From assembly GCF_016599855.1 (NCBI RefSeq), contig NZ_CP067041.1, forward strand, positions 6,448,001 to 6,512,000: a DNA stretch of 64,000 bases, written 5' to 3'. The position numbers and the translations under genes were made by a program. This DNA is from Bradyrhizobium diazoefficiens (GTDB lineage: Bacteria > Pseudomonadota > Alphaproteobacteria > Rhizobiales > Xanthobacteraceae). Shown one piece after another: positions 9,072 through 17,209 of this stretch (its first letter is position 1; each line of letters begins with the position of its first letter). Below the pieces are notes generated by a model that worked only from the letters and a program-made list of their open reading frames with translations, did no database searches and was not told the origin of the DNA.

Positions 9072-9093
9072 GGTGAAAGTCTAAACGCGCAAA

Positions 9094-9118
9094 GCCGCCC
9101 TTGCAAAGCAAAGGCGGC
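9094..9118 (-). terminator. Stem-loop downstream of rpmJ
   Basis: GCCGCC (9094-9099) and TTGC pair with GCAA and GGCGGC (9113-9118) around an AAA loop, with one internal mismatch. On the minus strand the stem is followed by only TTT, so it is a weak intrinsic terminator candidate for rpmJ, about 70 bp past its stop. Confidence 0.4.
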
Positions 9119-9188
9119 GTCAAACTCGTGTGAGCGGTCTTGCGGGCGCGTGCGAGGCGACCGCGAGGGCAGAGATCAGCCGCCCAGA

Positions 9189-9314
9189 TCAGCCCTGGCG
9201 AGCCTTGAAACGGCGCTGCACCTTGTTGATCACATAGACCCGGCCCTTGCGGCGGACCAAGCGGTTGGCGCGATGGCGACCGCGCAGCGACTTCAAGGAG
9301 TTACGGACCTTCAT
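9189..9314 (-). CDS. rpmJ: 50S ribosomal protein bL36, Cys-less form
   Basis: 41 residues beginning [18 protein letters not shown] and ending RRFKARQG, matching the alphaproteobacterial bL36. The zinc ligands of the C+ form are absent, so this is the zinc-independent type. AGGAT precedes the ATG at 9314; the frame is open far upstream but those codons are not part of the protein. It acts in the large ribosomal subunit near the peptidyl-transferase region. The gene is monocistronic, as is common for rpmJ in Rhizobiales. Confidence 0.93.
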   Translation of the reverse strand: MKVRNSLKSLRGRHRANRLVRRKGRVYVINKVQRRFKARQG

Positions 9315-9467
9315 GGTAGAATCCTGAACGTTCGAAAGGCCGTGTTCGGCACTACCGTTTCGGCACGCGCGAATGTGGCAAAATGAGATCTTTCCCGCTG
9401 GCGGACCGACCGCCCGGGACGGGGCGGTTCTTAATGCATGGCGGGAGGTCATGTCAATGTTAACTGC

Positions 9468-9482
9468 CCGGTTCCGAACCGG
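9468..9482. promoter_or_regulatory. Perfect 7-1-7 palindrome
   Basis: CCGGTTC, one base, GAACCGG. It lies about 150 bp upstream of both flanking start codons. It could be an operator half-site pair or a small RNA hairpin; no regulator is identified. Confidence 0.3.
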
Positions 9483-9586
9483 CAAATTCGCGAAAACAAC
9501 CCCATGCACGGTAGAAGCGGCCGGATCGGCCCGATCTTCCGCGCGGCCAACCAAGGTTCGCCGCCAGCTACGCCTTGCCAAATTCG

Positions 9587-9600
9587 TTATATCATATAAT
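9587..9600 (+). promoter_or_regulatory. AT-rich palindrome with TATAAT, upstream of amidohydrolase
   Basis: TTATAT-C-ATATAA forms an exact 6-1-6 palindrome ending in TATAAT (9595-9600), 29 bp before the amidohydrolase ATG. In this GC-rich setting it is a candidate -10 box overlapped by an operator. No good -35 lies at normal spacing (TTGCCA at 9575 leaves only 14 bp). Confidence 0.4.
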
Positions 9601-9628
9601 CAATTCGGCAACCCGTCGGGAGGACACC

Positions 9629-10513
9629 ATGCCGAAGCTGAAGCTGCCCAACATCGACGATGTCGTCGCCATCGACATCCACACCCATGCCGAGGAGCCC
9701 TGCGGTTGTCATCCCGACGATGGCTATGACGATTTCCAGGCGCAGATGGCGGAGTACTTCAAGTCGCCCAACAAGCACCCACCGACCGTGCCGGAGACCG
9801 CGGCTTACTACCGCTCGAAAAACATCGCCGCGGTGATCTTCCCGGTCGACGCCGAGCGCGAGACCGGCTTCCGCCGCTACAACAATTACGAGATGATCGA
9901 GGCCGCCTCCGACCATCTCGACGTCCTCATCCCGTTCGTCTCGATCGACCCGCACAAGGGCAAGCTCGGCGTACGCGAGGCGCGCAAGCTGATCGAGGAA
10001 TACGGCGTGCGCGGCTTCAAATTCCATCCGACCATGCAGGGCTTCTACGCCAATGACCGCATGGCCTACCCGCTCTACGAAGAGATCAACAATGGCGGGG
10101 CAATCGCGCTGTTCCACACCGGCCAGACCGGCGTCGGCTCGGGCATGCCCGGCGGCATGGGCATGCGGCTGAAATATTCCAACCCGATGTACATGGACGA
10201 CGTCGCGGCCGACTTCCCCGACCTCAAGATCATTCTCGCTCACCCCTCCTTTCCCTGGCAGGAGGAGGCGCTGTCGGTCGCAACCCACAAGCCGAACGTC
10301 TATATCGACCTGTCGGGCTGGTCGCCGAAATATTTCCCGCCGATCCTGGTGCGCTATATCAACTCGATCCTGCAGGATAAGATGCTGTTCGGCTCGGACT
10401 GGCCGGTGATCACGCCGGACCGCTGGCTGTCGGACTTCGCCAAGATTGACATCCGCGACGAGATCCGGCCGAAGGTCTTGAAGGCCAACGCGCGGAAGCT
10501 GTTAGGGATCTAG
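9629..10513 (+). CDS. Amidohydrolase family 2 (ACMSD-like) metal-dependent hydrolase
   Basis: 294 residues, started at 9629 where GGGAGG is well placed; an ATG 18 codons upstream lacks a site. The N-terminal AIDIHTHAEEP gives the metal-binding HxH; FKFHPTMQGFYAND, ALFHTGQTG, ILAHPSFPW and the late aspartate in LFGSDWPV complete the TIM-barrel metal site. This is the PF04909 family (decarboxylases or hydratases such as ACMSD and gamma-resorcylate decarboxylase). The substrate is unassigned. Cytoplasmic, no signal peptide; it stands alone. Confidence 0.85.
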   Translation: MPKLKLPNIDDVVAIDIHTHAEEPCGCHPDDGYDDFQAQMAEYFKSPNKHPPTVPETAAYYRSKNIAAVIFPVDAERETGFRRYNNYEMIEAASDHLDVLIPFVSIDPHKGKLGVREARKLIEEYGVRGFKFHPTMQGFYANDRMAYPLYEEINNGGAIALFHTGQTGVGSGMPGGMGMRLKYSNPMYMDDVAADFPDLKIILAHPSFPWQEEALSVATHKPNVYIDLSGWSPKYFPPILVRYINSILQDKMLFGSDWPVITPDRWLSDFAKIDIRDEIRPKVLKANARKLLGI

Positions 10514-10628
10514 GCATGTGCTGAGAATTGGCGGGGCCCGCTTGATCCCTCATAGCGGATCCGCCGCGAACGCGGCACGAGGTCCTAGGCCGCGACTGGC
10601 GGGCGCATCCAGACAATCGCGATCTGGC

Positions 10629-11445
10629 CTATCGACGCACACTTGGCGATGCCTCGCGTTGCGCGGCGTGACCCTCGAAAAAGGAAAGCGGGAACCCGAA
10701 GGTCAAGCCCGCGCGAATCTCGTTCACCGGATGGCCATTCGTGAGCCCGTGACGTATCGCGACGTCGAAGCTGAGATCATCGCGAACGCGATAAATCAGG
10801 CCGACAAGGCCTGAGAATGTCTCCTGCTTTCCAAACTCGTTCTCGTAGAAAATTTCGGCGACGGGTCGAACCGTCCATGCCGACGGTCCTTCGACAATAG
10901 CGCCGAGGAAGAGATCGCCATGATGGTCGCGGGTAAGAGCGGTCTCGGCGTTGAGGTGGACGGTGCCCCAATCCCAGCGCTGCGAAACGATGCCGGCCAG
11001 GCTTGCGCCGACGCCTGAATTGCCAATGGCTGTCCGGAAGCAGGATGCCAAATTCGGTTGCAACGCTTGGGCCGGTTTTGTCCTGCAGGCTGCCGGGCAC
11101 CACCACATGCTTGAGGAACGCTCCGGCCGCCGCCAGGCTTGTGGGTCCCACCGGCGAAAGCGGTGTCTGTCCTTGGCCTTCCAAGACGGCTTCCCAGTCC
11201 TCGCTTAAGCCGTAGTTGATGACCGTAGCCGGCGCGATAAGGCTTGTCCCGCTCTCATCGCGCAAACGTCCAGCCGGCTGCAGTTCGATCTCGATTTCCC
11301 CCTTTTTTGCGACGGCGGCATCGGTGCCGTCGAAAGGGCGATAGGCCCGAGCAGGATCAGGCAAGGCGAGCAGGCTCAGCGTGATTATGGAGACCGAAGC
11401 GAGAGGCCCCGGAATTCTTCGGAAAACTCGGCAGTTGGCAGACAT
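10629..11445 (-). pseudogene. Frameshifted outer-membrane beta-barrel-like protein
   Basis: The start at 11445 has GGGAGG upstream and gives a signal peptide ending in ALPDPARA, followed by YRPFDGTDAAVAKKGEIEIEL. The reading frame is lost near 11025-11040: upstream it reads ATEFGILLPDSHW, and downstream the coherent sequence resumes in another frame as GNSGVGASLAGIVSQRWDWG through to FGFPLSFFEG. The two halves join into one roughly 270-residue beta-rich exported protein. A single-base indel explains this; it may be a real mutation or a sequencing error. The neighbours (beta-propeller protein, chromate-transporter relic) lie on the same strand. Confidence 0.7.
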
Positions 11446-11467
11446 GCGCGCCTCCCGACAGTCGATG

Positions 11468-12472
11468 TCAAGGCACCGGTTTGAACATCCAGATCGCCGC
11501 CGGTCCGGCAGGACCTGCCCGGACGGCGACAAGCAGACGATCCATATCCGGCACGAACAGCGACGTGCGCGCCCCTGTGGCGGTCGGAATGCGCGCCATT
11601 CGCCGGTAGGCCGTGGCGTTGGTTTCAAACACGTCGACGTAACCTGCGCCGCAGCTAACATAGACGCGGTCCCGCTTTGCATCGACGGAGAGATCGTCGA
11701 CGTCGCCGCAGGTCTCGGCGGTCGCGACTGACTTGCCATCGGTAGTGGCGAAGACGGCGAGCTGGGGAGGCCTACGGAAGGCCACCAGAAGCTGCTTTCG
11801 ATCGCGGTCGACGGCCATGGCGAAATTCCCGCTCTTATCCATCGGCCAGTTTGCGATCTGTTTTCCGGATTTTCCGTCAACCACCGCGACCGAACGGGAG
11901 TTGGGCAGATTGACGAAGATCCGGTCCTCGACAATCTGGAAGCCTTCAGGGTGTGCCTTCAGTGGCGCGCTCTGGACCATGCTATGATTCGAGGGGTCGA
12001 CGAACGCCAAGGCGCCATCACCGTAGCCAATGACGACGCGTTTGGCCGCGGAATCGATGCGGATATTATCGGCATCGTTGCCAAGTTCGATTTGCCCTGT
12101 CGCCTTGTAAGCGTTTCCGTCGAACAGCTTGACCATGCCATCGCGGGCATTGGCGACGTAGAGCGTGTCGGTCGATGGCTCGTAGCCGACGCCTTGCGGT
12201 TCGTTAAGGCCAGCAATGGTGCGAACTACGCTGCGATTGGCGAGATCGACAACGCCGACGCTATCATTGCCAAGCTCGGCAACGAACAGTCGTTGCCGCT
12301 TCAAATCGATCGCCATGTGATCGATTCGGCCGCGCACGTCGCCGAGCAGAATCTTGGCTTCGAGTTGAAGCGGTCCCTTGTCCGTCGATTGAGCGGACGC
12401 GCCAGTACTCACCAAGATCGTGAAGACGGCCGACCCTGCAATAATCGCCCGGAGCGGATTTGACATCGCCAT
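11468..12472 (-). CDS. Exported YncE-like beta-propeller protein
   Basis: 334 residues. A signal peptide (to about GASAQS) is followed by repeated short blocks such as QRLFVAELGNDSVGVVDLANRSVVRTI and DTLYVANARDGMVKLFDGNAY, the YVTN/40-residue beta-propeller pattern. It should fold as a seven-bladed periplasmic propeller; the ligand is unknown. AAAGGG lies just before the two alternative ATGs (12472 and 12466). It sits between a frameshifted outer-membrane gene and a chromate-transporter relic, all on the minus strand, so it may be the intact survivor of an older operon. Confidence 0.8.
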   Translation of the reverse strand: MAMSNPLRAIIAGSAVFTILVSTGASAQSTDKGPLQLEAKILLGDVRGRIDHMAIDLKRQRLFVAELGNDSVGVVDLANRSVVRTIAGLNEPQGVGYEPSTDTLYVANARDGMVKLFDGNAYKATGQIELGNDADNIRIDSAAKRVVIGYGDGALAFVDPSNHSMVQSAPLKAHPEGFQIVEDRIFVNLPNSRSVAVVDGKSGKQIANWPMDKSGNFAMAVDRDRKQLLVAFRRPPQLAVFATTDGKSVATAETCGDVDDLSVDAKRDRVYVSCGAGYVDVFETNATAYRRMARIPTATGARTSLFVPDMDRLLVAVRAGPAGPAAIWMFKPVP

Positions 12473-12479
12473 GACCCTT

Positions 12480-13085
12480 TCAGTGCATGACCCAGCCCGG
12501 CTGCAGGATCGGATGGGCGATCAAGCCGACCACGGCGGTGGCCGCGATGAGTAAAGCATTGCTCACCTTCCAACGAAACAGAATTGCCAACGCAGGATCC
12601 CGATCAGCGCGGTCAGCCAGTCGCCGATCGCGATTTTTCCAAGCAGGATACACGCGCCGAGGTTCCGATCGCGGGCCGCATAGGCGCCCTCTAGGGAAAC
12701 CTTGCACATTGGGATTGCCGCGATGGCGCGCGAGCAGGGGCGCCGCGATCAGGACGATCACAAGCCCGCTGCCGAAGGTGAGCGAGCCGGCCTTGAGAAA
12801 GAAGAGGCCCATGCACCCCGAGAAGCCGCAGCACAGATATGCGATATAGATGCCGACCTCGATCGCGAGCGGTCCCGGCAGCGACTGGCAGATGGCGATG
12901 GCCTCGCGCATCTGCCCCTTTTGTCAGCCATTTCTTGCCATCGACGAGTTCGCGCCCCATCTGACCGACCAGCGCCACTGGTCCGCCAGACCGCACGAAA
13001 ATGCTGGAGATCATGCGCCGACACGGCATCACGCCGGTGCAGCCATCCCCGTCGGCCTGACCCAAAATGCCTGCCACCATTGGCA
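12480..13085 (-). pseudogene. Chromate transporter (ChrA-like) relic
   Basis: Pieces of ChrA appear in order but in different frames: SGGPVALVGQMGRELVDGKKWLTK, then AIAICQSLPGPLAIEVGIYIAYL, then LFFLKAGSLTFGSGLVIV, then GACILLGKIAIGDWLTALIG, then FRWKVSNALLIAATAVVGLI to the stop at 12480. Several frameshifts and at least two internal deletions reduce an expected gene of roughly 1.3 kb to about 0.6 kb. It cannot make a working transporter. The two ChrA halves being joined near CGFSGCMGLFFLKAG shows a large mid-gene deletion. Confidence 0.8.
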
Positions 13086-13090
13086 AGCTC

Positions 13091-13630
13091 CTACTTGCAG
13101 CCGCGGCAAATCGTTAGCTTGCGTTTCAACGCCTCATCTTCTTGATCAATCGATTGCTGCCCCGCGATGCTTTCCGCCCCCCAATTGCGATTGGAGTCTT
13201 TTGCTGCGCGTGATCTCACGGGTCGGGCTGCCTGACCTGACGTGTCACTGTCATCGGCGGGATCGATGCTAAAGCCGTCGTAGTCGACGGCTGGATTAGG
13301 CGACGGCGAGGGCCCGCCGATCACCGGCCTAGACGAAACCTTGTCGGATGCCGCCGGTGGGAGGGCGCCGCTCGTCGCCGATGACGGCTCGCCATTGCGC
13401 TTTGCCGGGGGCGTGGAATTTTTGGCGGCCACTCGTGGCGGCGGCGACGCTTTGGGCACCGCCACTGGCGGCCACGCGCTGTTGGTGGTGGCCGGAGGCG
13501 CCTCCCCCTGTTCGCTCGACGGCGGAGCAAGCGAAAGTGGCGGGGCGACTGAGGTCTGGCCTCTCGCGCTGCCCTGCAACCAAACGCCGGCAGACAGGAA
13601 GCCAAGGGCAAAGAGCGTGGCGCTTTTCAT
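13091..13630 (-). CDS. Exported proline/serine-rich hypothetical protein
   Basis: 179 residues with AAGGA before the ATG. The signal peptide ends near GSARGQ; residues 30-125 are rich in Pro, Ala and Ser and look disordered, and the C-terminus (SIDQEDEALKRKLTICRGCK) ends in CRGC. I do not recognise a family. The terminal cysteine pair could bind metal or form a disulfide. It is directly upstream of the chrA relic, so it may be a remnant partner of that locus. Confidence 0.6.
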   Translation of the reverse strand: MKSATLFALGFLSAGVWLQGSARGQTSVAPPLSLAPPSSEQGEAPPATTNSAWPPVAVPKASPPPRVAAKNSTPPAKRNGEPSSATSGALPPAASDKVSSRPVIGGPSPSPNPAVDYDGFSIDPADDSDTSGQAARPVRSRAAKDSNRNWGAESIAGQQSIDQEDEALKRKLTICRGCK

Positions 13631-13826
13631 CGACGTCCTTCAAACGGCGTTGGTTGAGCAATTGATCGCATGACTCTGCGAGCCATACCGTGTTGAAAAA
13701 CGTATCCCGCACTCACATTGCGGTCAAAGTTGACGGAAATGGGGAGCGGGGGGCTTCTCCCCCGACCGCAGCGCCTTATCACGGCAGCCCCAGCCGGCGG
13801 AACAGCGCCGAATTCGCGTTTCCTTC

Positions 13827-13856
13827 TTGGATCGGTATCGCATCGCCTTGTATAGT
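13827..13856 (+). promoter_or_regulatory. Candidate sigma-70 promoter for the haloacid dehalogenase
   Basis: TTGGAT (13827-13832) and TATAGT (13851-13856) are separated by 18 bp and lie about 35 bp upstream of the start codon. Both boxes deviate from consensus, so this is only a candidate. Confidence 0.35.
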
Positions 13857-13891
13857 TCTCGCTCCCGCAACGATCCCGGAGGACCGGTCAA

Positions 13892-14623
13892 TTGAGCATC
13901 AAAGCCGTCGTTTTCGATGCCTACGGGACGCTCTACGACATCCAGTCGGTGGCTGACATCACCGAGGATGCATTTCCGGGTTACGGCGAGATCATCACGC
14001 AGGTCTGGCGGATCAAGCAGCTTGAATACACCTGGTTGCGCTCGCTGATGCGTCGTTACCAGGATTTTTCTGCCGTGACGCGTGACTCGCTCGCCTATAC
14101 GCTGCGCGTGCTCGGGCTTGCCTACGAGAATGAGGCGTTCGAGCGGGTGATCGAGAAATATCTGCACCTCGATCTCTATCCGGACGCCACGGCAGCGCTT
14201 GCGGCACTGAAGCCGCGCAAGCTCGCGATCCTCTCCAACGGCAGCCCGGACATGCTGAATGCGCTCGTGCGCAACAGCGGTCTCGACCGGCTGCTCGATG
14301 CCACCATCAGCGTCGATGCCAAGAAGATCTTCAAGCCGAGTCCCGAGGCCTATGAGCTGATCGGCGAGGTGCTCGGCACCGCGCCGGACGAGGTGCTGTT
14401 CGTCTCCTCCAATCCCTGGGACGTGGCGGGCGCGAAAGCGTTCGGACTGAACGTCGCCTGGATCGAACGGGTGACGCCGGAGGCGATGGCGCTGGCTTGC
14501 GTCGAGAACGAACTCGTAGCACCGCTGACGATGTTCAAGGCGATCCGCACCCAGACGGATGAGCTGGGCTTTATGCCGGATCATCGCGTCCGTTCGCTCT
14601 CAGAGCTGCCAAGGATCGCTTAA
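13892..14623 (+). CDS. Haloacid dehalogenase type II (HAD superfamily)
   Basis: 243 residues. HAD motif I is VVFDAYGTLYD with the nucleophilic Asp at residue 9, motif II is ILSNGSPDML, and the conserved Lys and acidic motifs are KPSPEAYELIGEV and VSSNPWDVAGAKAFG. The SNPWD and AYGTLYD forms are specific to L-2-haloacid dehalogenases, which hydrolyse (S)-2-haloacids to (R)-2-hydroxyacids. The start is TTG with GGAGG 9 nt upstream, an uncommon but well-supported start. Cytoplasmic. The next gene, a YbaK-type deacylase, follows after about 50 bp. Confidence 0.88.
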   Translation: MSIKAVVFDAYGTLYDIQSVADITEDAFPGYGEIITQVWRIKQLEYTWLRSLMRRYQDFSAVTRDSLAYTLRVLGLAYENEAFERVIEKYLHLDLYPDATAALAALKPRKLAILSNGSPDMLNALVRNSGLDRLLDATISVDAKKIFKPSPEAYELIGEVLGTAPDEVLFVSSNPWDVAGAKAFGLNVAWIERVTPEAMALACVENELVAPLTMFKAIRTQTDELGFMPDHRVRSLSELPRIA

Positions 14624-14675
14624 GGATTGCCTAGGCAGCGTCGCCCGCCCGTATGTCTGAAATGAGCTGACTGGA

Positions 14676-15143
14676 ATGAGCCTGGAATCCGTTCGCGCCT
14701 TCTTCGCCGAGAAAGCCCCCGACATATCAGTGATTGAATCCCCGATCAGCTCGGCCACGGTTCCGCTGGCCGCCGAAGCCTATGGCGTCGAGCCGGGGCG
14801 GATCGCCAAGACGCTGTCGTTGCGCGTCGGCGAGCGCGTGATCCTGATCGTCGCGAGCGGCACCTCGCGCATGGACAACAAGAAGGTCAAGGCGCAATTC
14901 GGCGGCAAGCCGAAGATGCTCGGGCTGGAAGAGGTCGCAGAGATCACAGGCCACGAGGTCGGTGGCGTCTGCCCGTTCGGGCTGAAATCGCCGCTGCCGA
15001 TCTATTGCGACGCGTCGCTCAAAGCGTTCGATATCGTGGTGCCGGCCGCAGGTTCGACCCACAGCGCCGTGCGCATCACGCCGCAGCGGATGGCCGAGCT
15101 GACCGCGGCCGAATGGGTCGATGTCTGCGAAGTCACATCCTAG
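14676..15143 (+). CDS. YbaK/EbsC-type aminoacyl-tRNA deacylase
   Basis: 155 residues. The pattern AKTLSLRVGERVILIVASGTSRMDNKKV, then GGVCPFGLKSPLPIYCDASLK, matches the YbaK/ProX editing domain, which hydrolyses mischarged tRNAs (for example Cys-tRNAPro or Ala-tRNAPro); the conserved Lys is in IAKTLS and the GVCPFG loop is intact. It is a free-standing trans-editing factor in the cytoplasm. It may be cotranscribed with the dehalogenase upstream and converges with a cysteine-containing exported protein 6 bp downstream. Confidence 0.85.
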   Translation: MSLESVRAFFAEKAPDISVIESPISSATVPLAAEAYGVEPGRIAKTLSLRVGERVILIVASGTSRMDNKKVKAQFGGKPKMLGLEEVAEITGHEVGGVCPFGLKSPLPIYCDASLKAFDIVVPAAGSTHSAVRITPQRMAELTAAEWVDVCEVTS

Positions 15144-15149
15144 TCAAAG

Positions 15150-15491
15150 CTAATCATCTTCGTCGTATGATCGCGGCTGCACTTGCTGGGGCGCGTGGTT
15201 GTAGCGTGGCGACGGCGCGACGCGACCGCGGGGAACCTGCTGCGGCGGGATCTGATTGTTGGACTGGAACACTGCGCGGCAGCCGCTGGAGAGCTGCGGC
15301 GTGTTCTGCTGCAAACAGGCCGTGATGCGGTTCACGTCCGGAATCTGATCGCTGCACAGGCGCCACACGTCGGGCGTGCAGGCCATCTGCTGTTCCATGG
15401 TGCCACGATATTCTTCGGCGGAGGCGGCGCTCTGGGCGACGATGCCGCCGATCGCAAGCGCCACACCCAGCGCAATCCGCTCTGTTCGCAT
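15150..15491 (-). CDS. Exported cysteine-containing small protein
   Basis: 113 residues from the ATG at 15491, which has GGAAGGAATC upstream; the longer frame has no such signal. The signal peptide ends near SAASAEEY. The mature part has four cysteines spaced as MACTPDVWRLCSDQIPD and ITACLQQNTPQLSSGCRAVF, resembling the cysteine-rich repeat proteins of Rhizobiales, then a Pro/Gln/Arg-rich tail. Likely periplasmic; no function known. Confidence 0.75.
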   Translation of the reverse strand: MRTERIALGVALAIGGIVAQSAASAEEYRGTMEQQMACTPDVWRLCSDQIPDVNRITACLQQNTPQLSSGCRAVFQSNNQIPPQQVPRGRVAPSPRYNHAPQQVQPRSYDEDD

Positions 15492-15754
15492 GTCTCGATT
15501 CCTTCCCGGGTCTGTCGAATTCTCGTCAAACAATGAGACGCAGGGAGGTTCTGAACCAACAAAAAAATGTGAAGGCGGAACCTTCTCTACCGATCTTCTC
15601 ACGGCCGCGATCAGTTGCATGGGCGCTTTTCTTGTTTCGCTCCCGCGTGGCGTGGGCGATCGGCAAGAACAAGCGGTTCACGAAAAATTATCCATCTTCG
15701 GCCCGGCCGGGAACGCGTCCCTGATGCCACAGTTGCCTTTTTAGGGAGTGAGTG

Positions 15755-16012
15755 ATGCATAAGCTTGGGACCATCGACATCGCCTTGGACGAGATGCTGA
15801 TCGATCTCGCTGCGATCGTGCTGCGGCTTTCAAAGCCGGATGTCACGCGAACGGCGGAAGCCCGGCGCGCATTGGCGCAGTCCGTCCATCAATACGGCGT
15901 CTGTGCCGCACGCTCCACCGACCCGCGCGTGCACGAATTGAAGATGCAGCTGGATGAGACGCTGAAGCCGCCGTTGCGCGTCGTCGCAAGCGACGGCGTG
16001 AAGGTGTCGTAG
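15755..16012 (+). CDS. Small hypothetical protein (85 aa)
   Basis: 85 residues, started at ATG 15755 with AGGGAG 6 nt upstream; a GTG immediately before it is less well spaced. Helical, no membrane segment (LGTIDIALDEMLIDLAAIVL then RTAEARRALAQSVHQYG). I do not recognise the family. A nested palindromic repeat follows directly downstream and may act as its transcript end. Confidence 0.6.
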   Translation: MHKLGTIDIALDEMLIDLAAIVLRLSKPDVTRTAEARRALAQSVHQYGVCAARSTDPRVHELKMQLDETLKPPLRVVASDGVKVS

Positions 16013-16021
16013 TTGCGCCCG

Positions 16022-16137
16022 GTCATTGCGAGGAGCTCGCGACAAAAATTGCGGAGCAATTTTGCGCTGATGCGACGAAGCAATCCAGAATCCCTCCGGA
16101 GAGACACTCTGGATTGCTTCGCTACGCTCGCAATGAC
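16022..16137. repeat. Dispersed palindromic intergenic repeat (GTCATTGCGAG family)
   Basis: The outer arms GTCATTGCGAG and CTCGCAATGAC pair; an inner 13-bp perfect stem is GAAGCAATCCAGA (16077-16089) with TCTGGATTGCTTC (16108-16120). Between the left arms sits an extra hairpin AAAATTGC-gga-GCAATTTT. This matches a repeat common between Bradyrhizobium genes (from memory). It probably folds as mRNA 3' structure. Confidence 0.75.
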
Positions 16138-16160
16138 GGCGATCGTCGCAGCCGCTCGCC

Positions 16161-17093
16161 CTACAGCTTCGCTTTGCCGCGCGGCTTCCGCTTGCATGTC
16201 CCGGGCAATTTCGCCGCGAGGAAATCGCCGAGGGCTTCGACGCGTGCTGGGCGCGGGCCGCCGGGCGGGGTGACGAGGTGCACGGCGCCTTCGGCCTGCT
16301 TCCAGTCTTTCAGGATCACTTCGACTTCACCGGACGAAATCGCCTCTCCGACGATGAACTCTGGCAGCTCGGCGATGCCGAAGCCGGCGATCAGCGCCGG
16401 CATCACGGCCTCGCCATTGTTGACGCGGAGCCGGCCGCCGGGGCGAACACTTGCCTGCTCGCCGGCGGAATTGGTGTAGTGCCAGATGTTGGGCGTCGAG
16501 AGATAGGCGTAGCTGAAGCACTTGTGCTCGGCGAGATGCATCGGATGCGTCGGCCGGCCGTGTCGCTTGAGATAGGACGGCGCGGCCACCGTGAAGCGCG
16601 GCATCGTGAAGAGCCGCCGCGCGATCAGCGAGGAATCCGGCAGGCGCGCGATCCGCACCGCCATATCAAAGCCCTCGCCGACGAGATCGACGGTCGCATC
16701 GGCCAAGTGCAGATCGACCGAGACTTCCGGATAGGCCTCGAAAAACTCCGGCAGCAATGGTGCCACCGCCTTGATGCCGAACGTCATGGGCACCGCGAGC
16801 CGCACCAGGCCGCGCGGCGCCACCGATTGCGCCAGCGCCTCGTTCTCGGCCGCCTCACCGTCGGCAAGCAGACGCGTGGCGCGGTCGGCGAGCTTGTGAC
16901 CGGCATCTGTCAGTGCAAGCCGGCGCGAGGTGCGGTTGAACAGCCGGGCGCCAAGCCGTTCCTCCAGCCGGGTGACCGCCTTGGAGACCGTCGCCTTCGA
17001 CGTTGCGAGTTCGCTCGCGGCCGCCGCAAACGACCGCAATTCCACGACTTTTGCGAAGATTGCGAGCGCCTCGAAGTCCGGGAGTTTTGCCAT
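16161..17093 (-). CDS. LysR-family regulator, divergent from SDR-pirin-wrbA
   Basis: 310 residues. An N-terminal winged helix-turn-helix (FAAAASELATSKATVSKAVTRLEERLGARLF) is followed by a periplasmic-binding-protein-like effector domain starting near RLAVPMTFGIKAVAPLLPEF. It is divergently placed 116 bp from the SDR gene, the usual arrangement for a LysR regulator acting on its neighbour and itself. A GAAAC-N5-GTTTC inverted repeat lies in the gap. The C-terminal tail is basic (CKRKPRGKAKL). Confidence 0.9.
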   Translation of the reverse strand: MAKLPDFEALAIFAKVVELRSFAAAASELATSKATVSKAVTRLEERLGARLFNRTSRRLALTDAGHKLADRATRLLADGEAAENEALAQSVAPRGLVRLAVPMTFGIKAVAPLLPEFFEAYPEVSVDLHLADATVDLVGEGFDMAVRIARLPDSSLIARRLFTMPRFTVAAPSYLKRHGRPTHPMHLAEHKCFSYAYLSTPNIWHYTNSAGEQASVRPGGRLRVNNGEAVMPALIAGFGIAELPEFIVGEAISSGEVEVILKDWKQAEGAVHLVTPPGGPRPARVEALGDFLAAKLPGTCKRKPRGKAKL

Positions 17094-17120
17094 GGGGTCA
17101 ATCCAATCAGAATATTTAGG

Positions 17121-17135
17121 GAAACAATGAGTTTC
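17121..17135. promoter_or_regulatory. Candidate LysR operator (GAAAC-N5-GTTTC)
   Basis: A perfect 5-5-5 inverted repeat in the AT-rich divergent gap, 28 bp from the LysR start and 75 bp from the SDR start. It fits a LysR-type site in position and symmetry. Confidence 0.45.
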
Positions 17136-17209
17136 GACAGTTTCTATTTCTATACCACAAGCGGAGGCCTATCCAAGGGTCATCAGGAATTCAGGACTGG
17201 AGAAATCCA

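Larger units (their letters stand above)
9315..9628. other. Divergent intergenic region rpmJ / amidohydrolase
   Basis: It must carry the promoters of both flanking genes. I see no coding frame, but two exact palindromes: CCGGTTC-C-GAACCGG at 9468-9482 and an AT-rich one at 9587-9599 (listed separately). Confidence 0.55.
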
